A DNA stretch of 64,000 bases from Leptospira interrogans (GCF_900156205.1 NZ_FTNA01000004.1:124001-188000); one strand, 5' to 3'. Counted from the stretch's first letter, positions 1 to 9,064 are shown. The notes: a model not told the origin generated them from the letters alone. Numbers and translations: made by a program.

Positions 1-229
1 ATAACATTATGTCATCGATAGGACTACTAAAACTGGCTATCGCCGCGCCATCTAATTCCGATGAACCGATCTTCGCGGCCTCCAAACAATATTTAATAGA
101 ATATGCCGGAAATGAATCGTCATTTTTAAATCGAGTAAATCTTTCTTCATGAACCGAAGTGACTACTTTTCCATCTATTAACAAAGACGCACTAGAGCAA
201 ATTCCCCAATAAATTGATAATATTTTCAT
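1..229 (-). CDS. carbamoyltransferase (NodU/CmcH type), N-terminal part only
   Basis: The minus strand from an ATG at 227-229 reads open to the window edge, giving 76 codons. The product starts MKILSIYWGICSSASLLIDG and continues with a VHEERFTRFKND segment. That is the start of the NodU/CmcH/TobZ carbamoyltransferase family, where a glycine-rich N-terminus is followed by an EERFTR(I/F)K(H/N)D motif. Such enzymes move a carbamoyl group from carbamoyl phosphate to a hydroxyl, here presumably on a surface sugar. Most family members have His-Asp just before the small-residue run (HDSSA/HDASA). Here the same place reads IC before SSAS, so activity is open. The remaining several hundred residues lie outside the window. 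It is the last gene seen of the minus-strand locus and is separated from the next by a repeat-filled gap. Confidence 0.75.
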   Translation of the reverse strand, partial: MKILSIYWGICSSASLLIDGKVVTSVHEERFTRFKNDDSFPAYSIKYCLEAAKIGSSELDGAAIASFSSPIDDIML

Positions 230-541
230 TGACTCTGTTGTATTATTTTAGTAGGAATTAATTTGAAAAAAATCCTACAAACAACGAATTCCCCTTTGAA
301 TTTTTTATAACCTTAAAATTACTCTAAAATCTCTCGGAACCCAGAACGCGACCCATAGGAAGCATTCTGTTGAGTTATCCGAGCGCCAATAGAAACGAGA
401 CGCTCGAATTAGTTTCTCGAACGGCGATCCGTAGAAAGCCGTTCTGCTTTAATTACCACAGTTTGATTTTTCAAATGAAGTAAAATTAAATTTTAGACGC
501 ACTATGAACAAATTTGATCAAAATTGCGGATCATATATCTT
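230..541. repeat. intergenic gap with three hairpin repeats
   Basis: No gene is seen. Three stem-loops lie close together. At 342-369 a CAGAACGC / GCATTCTG stem has one mismatch and loop GACCCATAGGAA. At 381-405 a GAGCGCC / GACGCTC stem has one mismatch. At 419-444 there is a perfect GAACGGC / GCCGTTC stem with the 12-nt loop GATCCGTAGAAA. The first and third belong to the same dispersed family seen at 9282-9305, 45228-45258, 45373-45516 and 53144-53185. Confidence 0.7.
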
Positions 542-1405
542 TTAAGATTTGTTTAAAGAAACACTTGCAATTATGGTATCGCAAAGGCCAATTGCAGCAA
601 GCTGCGATTCATACATCTGATGGATTTCTTTATTTTCTAGAAAAGACCAACTTATATGTCCACCAGGTTTTCCTTTAGAAAGCCAATAAAGATGGTTAGA
701 CAAGGGATATCTTTGAATTTGTTTAATCCAATTCAACTTTAAATCCAATTGCTTAATAAGTTTTGCTAAGGTATCATTATTAAACAAAAATAAATGCTGA
801 CTCCAATACGTAAACTTAGAAAATTCGTCGGATTCATAAAGAACAAGCAACGCATCGTTCGAATTCGGCACTTCAATAATTAATTCTCCATGATCGGAAA
901 GTATAGAAGCTAACTGTAATATGGTTTTTCCTGGATCCGCTAGATGCTCGATCACATGAAATGCAGTAATTATATCAAATTTTCTATTTGTATTTATTAC
1001 TTTTTCTAAATTTGTCCATACCTTTAGTCCTTTTTCCCTATAATAATCTTGAAGTCTTAACTCTAACTCAACGCCTTCGGAAAGCGAAGTTTCTTTTAAA
1101 GTCTTTAAAAGAAACCCTCCTGCACCACAACCAAAATCTAAAAGTCTCTTGTTGATTAACTTTGATCTAAGAAAATTATATCTTCTTTCATCATCCGTGT
1201 CGGATTCTCGCAGCCAATTGGATACGGATATAACTTCAGAACCATGCATACCTGAATTCTCATAATGATGTTCGGTGATATGATTCAAACTTGATAAATA
1301 CACAAGCCCACAATCGTTACATTCTAGAATATCTAGTTCTGGATTATCTCGAACACAACCTTTTCTCTTTGTATTCGACAAGGATTTGCACAAATAACAT
1401 TCCAT
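542..1405 (-). CDS. class I SAM-dependent methyltransferase with N-terminal zinc-ribbon-like segment
   Basis: The 287-residue protein carries two Cys-x2-Cys pairs in its first 35 residues (CYLC and CNDC), a likely zinc-binding knuckle. A Methyltransf_11/23-like Rossmann core follows, with the SAM-binding motif LLDFGCGAGGF at about residue 89 and a FDIITAFHVIEHL motif near 145. This arrangement is common in methyltransferases of polysaccharide loci that act on sugars or sugar-linked groups. The acceptor cannot be told from sequence. It stands alone between two repeat-bearing gaps, downstream of the radical SAM gene, so it may be a separate transcript. Confidence 0.85.
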   Translation of the reverse strand: MECYLCKSLSNTKRKGCVRDNPELDILECNDCGLVYLSSLNHITEHHYENSGMHGSEVISVSNWLRESDTDDERRYNFLRSKLINKRLLDFGCGAGGFLLKTLKETSLSEGVELELRLQDYYREKGLKVWTNLEKVINTNRKFDIITAFHVIEHLADPGKTILQLASILSDHGELIIEVPNSNDALLVLYESDEFSKFTYWSQHLFLFNNDTLAKLIKQLDLKLNWIKQIQRYPLSNHLYWLSKGKPGGHISWSFLENKEIHQMYESQLAAIGLCDTIIASVSLNKS

Positions 1406-1467
1406 TAATATAATACAACCTTTACAAGTAACACGTTCAGTAGTATGATTTATTTTACAATACGGCC

Positions 1468-1565
1468 TTTAGAACTTACAGCCAGTCCTAAAACTTGTCG
1501 AGCGAGACGTTGAGTTTTTTGTTTACTTTATCAAAAAGGATAAGCTGTGAGAACCTGTCTATTTT
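1468..1565. repeat. dispersed intergenic repeat (AACCTGTC...CAGYCCTAAAA family)
   Basis: This segment carries a central TTTATCAAAAAGGATAAGCTG part and a right end reading AGAACCTGTC. It matches the layout of 10634-10731 in the same orientation and of 48428-48508 in the opposite one. It lies in the 263-bp gap between the radical SAM and methyltransferase genes. No ORF is seen here. Confidence 0.55.
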
Positions 1566-1668
1566 GATCATGGTGCCTAAATAGAAAACTTTTCTTAGTC
1601 TTCCGTCATACAATTTTCAAGACATCATAATTTTTTATAAAAATTCACTTAAGAAATACTTCTTTGCT

Positions 1669-2646
1669 TTAACCCGACATTTTAGAGCATTTTAAACAAA
1701 TAGGATTTTCATGATATCGACCCTCTTTATGGATTTTTCGTAAATCCTTTGCCTCTTTGCTATTCCACAAATCCACTAGACTTAATTTTGTCGTATCTCC
1801 CAATTTTAAATAGCTACTAAACATGGCACAACAAGGAGTAACATCTCCATTTCCACGTATATAAAGTCTCTGCCAAGGTTGATTACATCTAAAATTATAA
1901 TGATTGGTTTTTCCTTTCCCGGCAAGACTTTCAAAATCCCCTTCTACATCCGGCGTCATAAAGTCCTGGATTACTACGAAATCAACTTTTTCGTTCCAGT
2001 ATTTAATAAAGTCATTCATTTCATTTTCATTTTCTTTCATTCGAACAAAATTTACACCTACAATGGGAAGCTCCGAATTCAATTCTTTACGAATACGAAG
2101 AAAATTATCTATATTCTTCATCACTTGTTCAAACTTCCCTCCAATTCTAATTTTCTTATACGTATCTTCATTGATCGCATCTAAACTAAACCTAATTCTA
2201 GTTAAACCAGATTTGATAATTTTTTCGGCAAGCTCCTCTGTCACAAGAGATCCATTGGTATTTACCATTACGTCGAGATAGCCAAATTCGATTGCAAGTT
2301 TGAACCAATCAGTAATTTCTTTATTTAAAAACGGTTCATTATCCCCTTGAAAGGATACCGAAGGAGTATTATATTTTTTACCTTCTAATAGAATTTTAGT
2401 AATACTCTCCGTGGTCATTTTTTCTTTATAACCGAATTTTTCTTTTAACTCGGGTACACCTTGGACACACATAGGACATCTAAAATTGCATTTAAAACTC
2501 GTTTCGATATGGAGAAACATCGGAAACTCAGTTTCTAATTCAAAATTATTTACCAAATCCCATCTTTTCCTATATTCTTCAAATACGGGGCCTTTAATTC
2601 GAGCTAAAATCTTAATCGCATCCGACTCTTTCTTATAATTTTCCAT
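1669..2646 (-). CDS. radical SAM/SPASM domain protein
   Basis: The 325-residue product has the radical SAM cluster motif Cys-x3-Cys-x2-Cys at C53, C57 and C60 (CNFRCPMC). A typical TIM-barrel core follows (FQGDNEPFLN, NTNGSLV, RIRFSLDA). The C-terminal third has SPASM-type cysteines (FRCNQPW, TPCCAMF, ICLKCSK), which usually bind auxiliary iron-sulfur clusters. These proteins reduce SAM to a 5'-deoxyadenosyl radical to modify a substrate; in polysaccharide loci the substrate is usually an unidentified sugar or linked group. Its ATG directly abuts the stop codon of the KdnB-like gene upstream (TAA then ATG), so it is very probably co-transcribed and may act on the same ulosonic-acid product. 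Confidence 0.88.
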   Translation of the reverse strand: MENYKKESDAIKILARIKGPVFEEYRKRWDLVNNFELETEFPMFLHIETSFKCNFRCPMCVQGVPELKEKFGYKEKMTTESITKILLEGKKYNTPSVSFQGDNEPFLNKEITDWFKLAIEFGYLDVMVNTNGSLVTEELAEKIIKSGLTRIRFSLDAINEDTYKKIRIGGKFEQVMKNIDNFLRIRKELNSELPIVGVNFVRMKENENEMNDFIKYWNEKVDFVVIQDFMTPDVEGDFESLAGKGKTNHYNFRCNQPWQRLYIRGNGDVTPCCAMFSSYLKLGDTTKLSLVDLWNSKEAKDLRKIHKEGRYHENPICLKCSKMSG

Positions 2647-3714
2647 TTACATTCTCTCGTATAAGCTAACTATTTTATTCGGTGTCATCTTATCTTTCCA
2701 ATTCTCGCCAAGTGCATTCGTAAGAGGTCTTTCCATTTTAAGAGTCATATTCACCATACGTTGCATCGCAGCTTCATCCAAAGATCTACAGACATTTTTT
2801 GGTAATTCGATTTTATGAATTTTTAACATTTCCCGAAAGCGATCCACCCAAGGTCCGTAATATTCATCTAAAACATTGAATGCGACACAATTCGCAAAAC
2901 CATGCCTGTATCCCAATTCAAGACTAAGCCCGTAGGATAAGGCATGACAAACGCCAACTTCGGAATTCACAATGGATACCCCGCCCATATAGGAAGCCGT
3001 AAGCAACATATCGTCATCGCCATCCGATAAAAAAACTTTCTCACAAAGTTCCAACGCTTTGCTTGCATTACCTTTCGCTAATTCATTGATCATTGTTCCT
3101 TGTAAACTCTCCACACAATGAATATAACAATCCATACCCGAATAAAATCTTTGAGCTATTGGGACATTCTTTATTAAGGAACTATCTAATATAATTGCAT
3201 CAAACATACTATGATCACTATTAATCCCGAATTTACGTTCTTTACCCATTAGCACAGCAGTACGACTAGCCTCTGCCCCAGAACCCGCTACGGTTGGAAT
3301 TCCAATCTTATAGATTCCAGGATTTGGCACAAGATCCCATCCTTGGTACTGAGAGGCGGAGCCTTCATTACACATCATTACGGACAATGCCTTAGCCACA
3401 TCCATAGTGCTACCACCGCCGATCCCCACGATCGCTTTCGGTAGTTTATGATCTCGGGTTTGCATAAACTTATCCCTTAAATTATCGATCTGCAACGTCG
3501 AAGGCTCCTTTACACTTGCAGGAAACCATTCAACCATATCTTCGCTCGCGTGTTTCAATCGACTATGTATAGTTCCTTTTTGATGAACATCGTCTATTAT
3601 AAAAATATAATAATCTCCGTTATTTTTTTTAGGCAATAATTCATTTATTCGATCGATTGTATTGAAGCCGAAAAGTAAACGTGGTACTTGTTTAAAAATT
3701 CTAAGAGAGGTCAT
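2647..3714 (-). CDS. iron-containing alcohol dehydrogenase, KdnB-like (ulosonic acid terminal-hydroxyl oxidase)
   Basis: The 355-residue protein has the group III metal-dependent alcohol dehydrogenase signature GIGGGSTMDVAKA near residue 98, a GIPTVAGSGAEASR segment near 140, and a metal-site region with DCYIHCVES and a YRHGFANC histidine. Sequence style and size fit KdnB, which in Shewanella oxidises the C8 hydroxyl of Kdo so that KdnA can transaminate it to 8-amino-Kdo. A KdnA-like aminotransferase lies two genes upstream in the same operon, which supports a paired oxidation-transamination step. Because a NeuB-type synthase is also present, the real substrate may be a nine-carbon acid. The family call is firm; the substrate is inference. 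Confidence 0.8.
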   Translation of the reverse strand: MTSLRIFKQVPRLLFGFNTIDRINELLPKKNNGDYYIFIIDDVHQKGTIHSRLKHASEDMVEWFPASVKEPSTLQIDNLRDKFMQTRDHKLPKAIVGIGGGSTMDVAKALSVMMCNEGSASQYQGWDLVPNPGIYKIGIPTVAGSGAEASRTAVLMGKERKFGINSDHSMFDAIILDSSLIKNVPIAQRFYSGMDCYIHCVESLQGTMINELAKGNASKALELCEKVFLSDGDDDMLLTASYMGGVSIVNSEVGVCHALSYGLSLELGYRHGFANCVAFNVLDEYYGPWVDRFREMLKIHKIELPKNVCRSLDEAAMQRMVNMTLKMERPLTNALGENWKDKMTPNKIVSLYERM

Positions 3715-3787
3715 TTAATTATCCTTATCTATGCAACTAATATAATTTTAAGATTTATTGATTATTTTAAAGTTCCGGAACAAAGCA

Positions 3788-4417
3788 TTAGTTAATTGTT
3801 CCGTATTTATTTAATAAAGCTTCCAGTATTACAAAATCAATCTCGTCATCTATTTCAAAGTTTTGACGTTTTGAAATAACATGCCGACAAATATGATCAC
3901 CAAACCATAATCCTTCTGAAACCAATTTTTTTGATAAAATATATACATTCCCATCGTCGTAAAAAAAACCTTTATAGTCTTGACGACGCATGTTATTATG
4001 TTTTCCAAACTCTTGATATTTGCACCAATATCCGGTAGCAAGATTCGAATAATTCCCTTGTTCATATAGATCCAAACATTCATCAATTAAACCTACGTCC
4101 CTAATCGGCGAAGTAGGTTGTAAAAGAATAAAATTTAGGGCTTCTGGAATCTCTTTCGATATTTGGCTAAGCACGGAAATCGTCTTCGTTTCATCAGTTG
4201 CCAACTCATCCGGTCTTTTTAAAACCGGACAACCCCATTCCCTTGCCACAGCCGCAATTTCTTCGCTATCAGTTGAAACAATAAATCTATCAATTTTTTT
4301 GGCTCTTTTTGCCGCTTCAATAGACCAAGCGATTAGGGGCTTACCACATAGATTTTTTATATTTTTTCCCGGCAGTCCCTTACTACCGCCCCTGGCCGGA
4401 ATTACCGCTAAATTCAT
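3788..4417 (-). CDS. acylneuraminate cytidylyltransferase-like (second NeuA-type CMP-ulosonate synthetase)
   Basis: The 209-residue protein starts with the nucleotide-binding motif IPARGGSKGLPGKNIK, typical of NeuA, KdsB and LegF enzymes that activate 2-keto-3-deoxy acids with CTP. Also visible are FIVSTDSEEIA near residue 44 and LLQPTSPIRD near 98. It is four bases downstream of the KdnA-like aminotransferase gene and 73 bp upstream of the KdnB-like gene. It is one of two such enzymes in the window, the other being at 15685-16371. Having one per NeuB-type synthase suggests two different CMP-activated acids. Confidence 0.88.
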   Translation of the reverse strand: MNLAVIPARGGSKGLPGKNIKNLCGKPLIAWSIEAAKRAKKIDRFIVSTDSEEIAAVAREWGCPVLKRPDELATDETKTISVLSQISKEIPEALNFILLQPTSPIRDVGLIDECLDLYEQGNYSNLATGYWCKYQEFGKHNNMRRQDYKGFFYDDGNVYILSKKLVSEGLWFGDHICRHVISKRQNFEIDDEIDFVILEALLNKYGTIN

Positions 4418-4421
4418 ACAA

Positions 4422-5606
4422 TTAACTTCGCAATTCTATTAGAGCTTGTTTTATCGACGCAATCATATAATCAAAATCATTTTCATTCATCCAAATATGA
4501 AACGGAAAGGAAATCATATTATCAAAAAAATCATCGCTTGCCGGGCAAACAGCTTTAGCATAACCCATTTTTTTAAATAAATCATATCTGTACAAAGGAT
4601 AGTATTGAACGATGACTTGAATCTTATATTTCTTACTCAAAATAGAAATTAAATCGTCTCTGTTTTTCCCATTCTTTACAGCTTTGTATTTGGCTACTAA
4701 AAGATGATAGCTATGAGCTTTGGAATCGTTTTGTTTTTGAAAAGATAATTCCTCAAATTCATTAAATGAATTTATAAATTTCTGTGCTCTTTTCCTCCTT
4801 TCTTCCGTTAATAAAGCAATTCGTTTTAATAAAACGGATCCTAAAGCAGCCTGAACTTCCGTTAGACTAAAATTATGAGGCCAAATTCCATCCAAATCTA
4901 AATCCACATTAGACATAGCCGGTTTCCAATAATCGGTTTTATTTAGAAAGGGTGCGTGCCCGTTATGTCTTAAGCCGGGAACTTTATCAGCAAGAGAAAC
5001 ATTCTTTAAAGTAAGAATTCCTCCTTCACCCATGGTTGTAATATTTTTTTGACCATGAAAACTAAATGCGGCAAAATCTCCAAATGTACCGCAAGACTTG
5101 CCGTTTAATACCGCCCCTAACGATTGTGCACAATCTTCAATTAATAGAATATTTTTAGATTTTGCAAATTTAGCGATTTCCAATATATCCGGAATGATCA
5201 TCCCATATAAATGTACTACCACGATAGCTTTTGTTTTATTTGTGACTAACTTTTGGATTGATTCCAACGAGATTAAAAAAGTTTCAGGATCAATATCAGC
5301 CCATACCAAAGTAGCTCCTGTTCTTCCAAAAGGAATGGCAGATGCACAGTAAGTATGGCCGGGAATAATTACTTCATCACCGGATTTTAAACCGGTTAAA
5401 TCCGCAATTAACTCCAGAGCATGTGTAGCATTGGTGACTCCGAAGCAAGGCTGACCATCTAAATAGTTTGAAAAATCACTTTCAAATTGTTGCAAATACT
5501 TACCCTGGGTCTGAGGATCTGCGGTCTTCATAACTTCTACAACAGTATCGATCTCTTCTTGGGTATAATCAATCGATCTACCTGACCATTTAATTTTAAA
5601 ATCCAC
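4422..5606 (-). CDS. DegT/DnrJ/EryC1/StrS aminotransferase, KdnA-like
   Basis: The 394-residue PLP enzyme has the catalytic lysine at about K187 in FSFHGQKNIT and the upstream IEDCAQSLGA and VVVHLYG segments of sugar aminotransferases. Context places it between a NeuB-type synthase and a CMP-ulosonate synthetase, with a KdnB-like dehydrogenase following. This suggests transamination of an aldehyde made at the chain end of an ulosonic acid, as KdnA does on 8-oxo-Kdo. A conventional nucleotide-4-keto-sugar aminotransferase remains possible. The gene begins 21 bp downstream of the CBS-NeuB fusion gene. Confidence 0.82.
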   Translation of the reverse strand: MDFKIKWSGRSIDYTQEEIDTVVEVMKTADPQTQGKYLQQFESDFSNYLDGQPCFGVTNATHALELIADLTGLKSGDEVIIPGHTYCASAIPFGRTGATLVWADIDPETFLISLESIQKLVTNKTKAIVVVHLYGMIIPDILEIAKFAKSKNILLIEDCAQSLGAVLNGKSCGTFGDFAAFSFHGQKNITTMGEGGILTLKNVSLADKVPGLRHNGHAPFLNKTDYWKPAMSNVDLDLDGIWPHNFSLTEVQAALGSVLLKRIALLTEERRKRAQKFINSFNEFEELSFQKQNDSKAHSYHLLVAKYKAVKNGKNRDDLISILSKKYKIQVIVQYYPLYRYDLFKKMGYAKAVCPASDDFFDNMISFPFHIWMNENDFDYMIASIKQALIELRS

Positions 5607-5627
5607 TTTAAACCCCTAAAATTATTT

Positions 5628-7889
5628 CTATAAATGAAACTTTTCCAAACGAGTAAGAGAAATGAGAAAACCTTCTCCGTTATTTTTATGTCCCTGCCAA
5701 ATTTCAGGTATAAACGACGCCTTGGGAGCTTTTTCTCTAAGTATGTTAGAAAGCATATGAAAATCGATTTCTCCTTCTCCTATTTGGAGCCCTTCACCAT
5801 CCACCCCTTTCGCATCCACGATATGTAAATGTGCGACATAGGGGGAGACTTGTTCTACAAATTTACTAAAAGACCAGTGATAGTGATTGCAAGCCAATTT
5901 AGAATGAGAAACATCGAGGCAAATTCGAATAGAGTGTCGCTTACAAAATTCGACAATTTCTTCGGCGGATAGAAAAAGATTATGATATCTTTGTCCGCCA
6001 AAAAGCCAAGGAAAAGGAGGCATTGTCTGCGGAATAATTTCTACCCCTTCGGAATCCAAATCATTCAAAGATCGTGATAGATTTTTATATAATTTTTCAC
6101 GAATAGTCGTATCTAAAGGTTTATTTAAAGAAAACCCACCTACATTTGTAACGATGAAAGGCTTCTTATTCGAATTCGGAAAAAAATCCTTTAATCTTCT
6201 GGTAATATCGATCACTTTCTGAATTTCTATCAAAGACCTTTTTCTATAATCCTCATCTTCCGTGCAAAGATCCAATAAATGATCGTTTTCAAAAAGCTCT
6301 GGACAATGAACTACAAAATCAGTATTTAATGGTTTTTTAATGTACTCCGATATCTCAACTTTCAAATCCTTATAACTGAAATGAAATTCCACTAAATCCA
6401 TTTCAACTTTAGATAGAATTTGTTCCAAATCATGATATCGAACCGGTAATCCCCAAGGACGCGAAAAAATAAATTTCTTTTTAAACTCAATTACATCGTC
6501 CGCTATATCCGATTTATAAAAGAAATCCCCCTTTTTAAAATCTCTCTTCGCGGATTTTCCGATTAATTTTTCCTTAAAATAAGGCGGTAATCCTTTTCCC
6601 GGACTTCTAATGTCCACCATATCAGAAGTTATGATCTCTCCCAATTTTAAGTCTCTATTGATTAATAGACTCTTACCCAAGGTTTCACGGTTCATCAATT
6701 CTCCTTGAGTTATCTGACGGAAATTTTTATTACCCAAAGATTCTTCTATTTGTCGAATCCCATCCACCATTTCTCGGAATTCACCGGGCAAAAGACTAAC
6801 CTTGTGGTCGTTCCCTTCCATTTCTCTATCTAACGTGAAATGTTTCTCAATCACTTTAGCGCCTAAAGATACTGCCGCTAAAGCAACCAAATATCCCCGT
6901 TCATGTCCCGAATATCCGACCAAACAACCTCCGCTTTTCTTCAAATGTTCGATATATCTGAGATTGATATCTTTAAAAGGCGCGGGATAAGTGGAATTAC
7001 AATGTAATAAAACGTATTGAGCCCCTAAATCCTGTAAGACATGGATAGAATCCATAATTTCATCTTCGGTCGACATTCCGGTAGAACAAATCACAGGCTT
7101 ACCCGACTTCGCAACCAACCGAATCAGTTCATGATTCGTAAAATCCGCCGATGCAATCTTATATGCTGGGATCCCATAACTCTCTAATTTAAAAAAACTT
7201 TCTTCATCCCAAGGAGTACATAAAGGTATCAAAGATTCTTCACGGCAGTAATCAAAAATCCGAAATAGTTCGTCATCCGAAAGTTGAAATTTATTTAATA
7301 AATCTAGAGTGTACTGGGAACCTAAATCTTCTTCAGCATCATTCGCATTTCCGGAATTTCTGTATAAAGCGTCTAAATTCCGCATTTGAAACTTAGCACA
7401 ATCAGCTCCCGCAAGTTTAGCCTCTCGAACCAATTTTTTCGCCAATTCAAAACTTCCATTATGATTGTTTCCTATCTCTGCAATCACAAAAGCTGGCGAA
7501 TTCTGACTCAAAGAAATTCCTTCAACCAAGATTTCTTCAGAAGTTTCCTTTGCAATCGCCTCCAAAATCCCATTCTCATTAATGAGCGGAATGATAGAAA
7601 TTCTATTATTAAATGTACTTCGAATTCTTTTAGAACTTTCGGTGACGTATAAATACTTGAAATTTGTATTGATAATATTTTTCACTTCTTGATCTAAACT
7701 TCGATCCAATGTTTCGTCGTTTAATATCCATCGACGAAAATCTCCATCCGTGATCACTCCCATCAACTTGTTCCCTTCCGAAACTGCAAAAATGGTTTTA
7801 GATTTATTGGCTTCAATTTTTTTGAGAGCGTTTTTAATGCTATCCTCCCAAAAAACGACATACTGAGAAATATTTTTATCAATGATCAT
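5628..7889 (-). CDS. CBS-NeuB-SAF-TIM barrel fusion (second nonulosonic acid synthase)
   Basis: The 753-residue protein has four parts. Residues 1-120 form a CBS-domain pair (MGVITDGDFRRWIL). Residues about 130-375 are a NeuB synthase (AEIGNNHNGS, CAKFQMR, ICSTGM, KHFTLDREMEGNDHK). Residues about 400-460 are a SAF/antifreeze-like domain (SPGKGLPPY). Residues about 465-753 are an AP-endonuclease-2/sugar isomerase-like TIM barrel (ICLDVSHSKL, HLHIVDAKG, EIWQGHKNNG). NeuB enzymes condense phosphoenolpyruvate with a hexose derivative to make nonulosonic acids. The added barrel may make or isomerise the substrate sugar; that is inference. NeuB proteins of about 340 residues are the norm, as in the LegI of this window, so the extra domains more than double its size. 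Confidence 0.9.
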   Translation of the reverse strand: MIIDKNISQYVVFWEDSIKNALKKIEANKSKTIFAVSEGNKLMGVITDGDFRRWILNDETLDRSLDQEVKNIINTNFKYLYVTESSKRIRSTFNNRISIIPLINENGILEAIAKETSEEILVEGISLSQNSPAFVIAEIGNNHNGSFELAKKLVREAKLAGADCAKFQMRNLDALYRNSGNANDAEEDLGSQYTLDLLNKFQLSDDELFRIFDYCREESLIPLCTPWDEESFFKLESYGIPAYKIASADFTNHELIRLVAKSGKPVICSTGMSTEDEIMDSIHVLQDLGAQYVLLHCNSTYPAPFKDINLRYIEHLKKSGGCLVGYSGHERGYLVALAAVSLGAKVIEKHFTLDREMEGNDHKVSLLPGEFREMVDGIRQIEESLGNKNFRQITQGELMNRETLGKSLLINRDLKLGEIITSDMVDIRSPGKGLPPYFKEKLIGKSAKRDFKKGDFFYKSDIADDVIEFKKKFIFSRPWGLPVRYHDLEQILSKVEMDLVEFHFSYKDLKVEISEYIKKPLNTDFVVHCPELFENDHLLDLCTEDEDYRKRSLIEIQKVIDITRRLKDFFPNSNKKPFIVTNVGGFSLNKPLDTTIREKLYKNLSRSLNDLDSEGVEIIPQTMPPFPWLFGGQRYHNLFLSAEEIVEFCKRHSIRICLDVSHSKLACNHYHWSFSKFVEQVSPYVAHLHIVDAKGVDGEGLQIGEGEIDFHMLSNILREKAPKASFIPEIWQGHKNNGEGFLISLTRLEKFHL

Positions 7890-7915
7890 AAAAGAAACCG
7901 GACCAAATATTATGG

Positions 7916-9064
7916 TTATAAATTATTTTTCAAAGGAACGTCTAACTCTTTCATCAAAGATACAAACTGAGAATTTTCCGGATCGTATTCCATTACATCT
8001 TTTACGTATTTTAAGCGAGTCGTTTCCCAATCTTCATCGCTCGCTTGCGTTATATAATCCATAACTCGTTCCAATTCGGACACGTCCATCTTATTGGTCC
8101 AAAAAGGACCGCTTTCAGGATAATCTGCCGGCCACGCAAATTTTCGAGAGGGGTCAAAAGCGCTTCTTAAAGTGAAAAAAGCCGTCCTATTTCCTCTCGC
8201 TATGGATTCGTAAGTTAGAGTGGAGTCAACGCCCACGATGATCTGTGCTTGATCTACTGCGTTATATCCGTTTAAATTTTTGTTCTGAGTCAGAAAATCA
8301 AAGTTTTCATTCCCGATTTTTTCTTTGAAAAACTTATATTGCTCTTCGACGTCTTCAGAATTAGAAGCCTTAACTATAAATCGAAAACCGTTTTGATCGC
8401 AATAAACGCTTAACTTATCTAATAAAAATTCTTCCGTTAAATAAAATTCATCGTAAGAAATCGATTTACCGTTTACAAAAAGAAAAATGCCTGAATCATT
8501 TTTAGGTCTATATTGAGAAATAAAAAGAATGGACTTATCTTTATTTTGATTTGAAACCGAATGATAGTTATTCAAAAAACTACCGCTTCCGAATATCGTT
8601 CCCTTTAAATTCTTAGAATAGATTGCGCCGATATTTTTGTTAAACAGAAACATAAAATCGACTAGAGAACCCTTAGAAACTTCCAAACTAAACTGTTCAT
8701 CCAAATTTGCTCTCAATCCATTTTGTACAAGAACTGTAGTAATAGGCAGACACATTTTTTTTAAACTATAAAACGGCCAATTATTATCGATAAAAGTCAT
8801 CACGACCTTAGGTTGCACCGAATTTATATAAAAAGCATAATAATATTTTCTAGAAATTTGAAACGTTAAGAGGCATTTTAAAAGAATGTAAAAATTAAAA
8901 CTTTCGCCCCTTACATCAAGAATCGAAACGTGTCGTTCATCAAGATAAAAAAAGAAATTGTCCGATCCGCATCTATCAAATATCAAAACCGGCGCTTGTT
9001 TCGGTCTCGCCCAAATCTTCTGTGCGTTCCAAACGAAAAGGAACCTTCTAAGAAACGTTTTCAT
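7916..9064 (-). CDS. putative surface-carbohydrate biosynthesis protein, possible GT-B-like transferase
   Basis: I do not recognise this 382-residue protein with certainty. It has no signal peptide. The C-terminal half shows VGVDSTLTYESIARGNRTAF near residue 280, the kind of small-residue/Glu motif seen at the nucleotide-sugar site of GT-B-like and polysialyltransferase-like proteins. The N-terminal half has a Rossmann-like pattern (VVMTFIDNN, TTVLVQNG). It lies 26 bp upstream of the second NeuB-type operon and is likely its first gene, so it may transfer that operon's product. It resembles the Leptospira/sporadic 'surface carbohydrate biosynthesis' families, but the exact family needs a profile search. 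Confidence 0.6.
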   Translation of the reverse strand: MKTFLRRFLFVWNAQKIWARPKQAPVLIFDRCGSDNFFFYLDERHVSILDVRGESFNFYILLKCLLTFQISRKYYYAFYINSVQPKVVMTFIDNNWPFYSLKKMCLPITTVLVQNGLRANLDEQFSLEVSKGSLVDFMFLFNKNIGAIYSKNLKGTIFGSGSFLNNYHSVSNQNKDKSILFISQYRPKNDSGIFLFVNGKSISYDEFYLTEEFLLDKLSVYCDQNGFRFIVKASNSEDVEEQYKFFKEKIGNENFDFLTQNKNLNGYNAVDQAQIIVGVDSTLTYESIARGNRTAFFTLRSAFDPSRKFAWPADYPESGPFWTNKMDVSELERVMDYITQASDEDWETTRLKYVKDVMEYDPENSQFVSLMKELDVPLKNNL

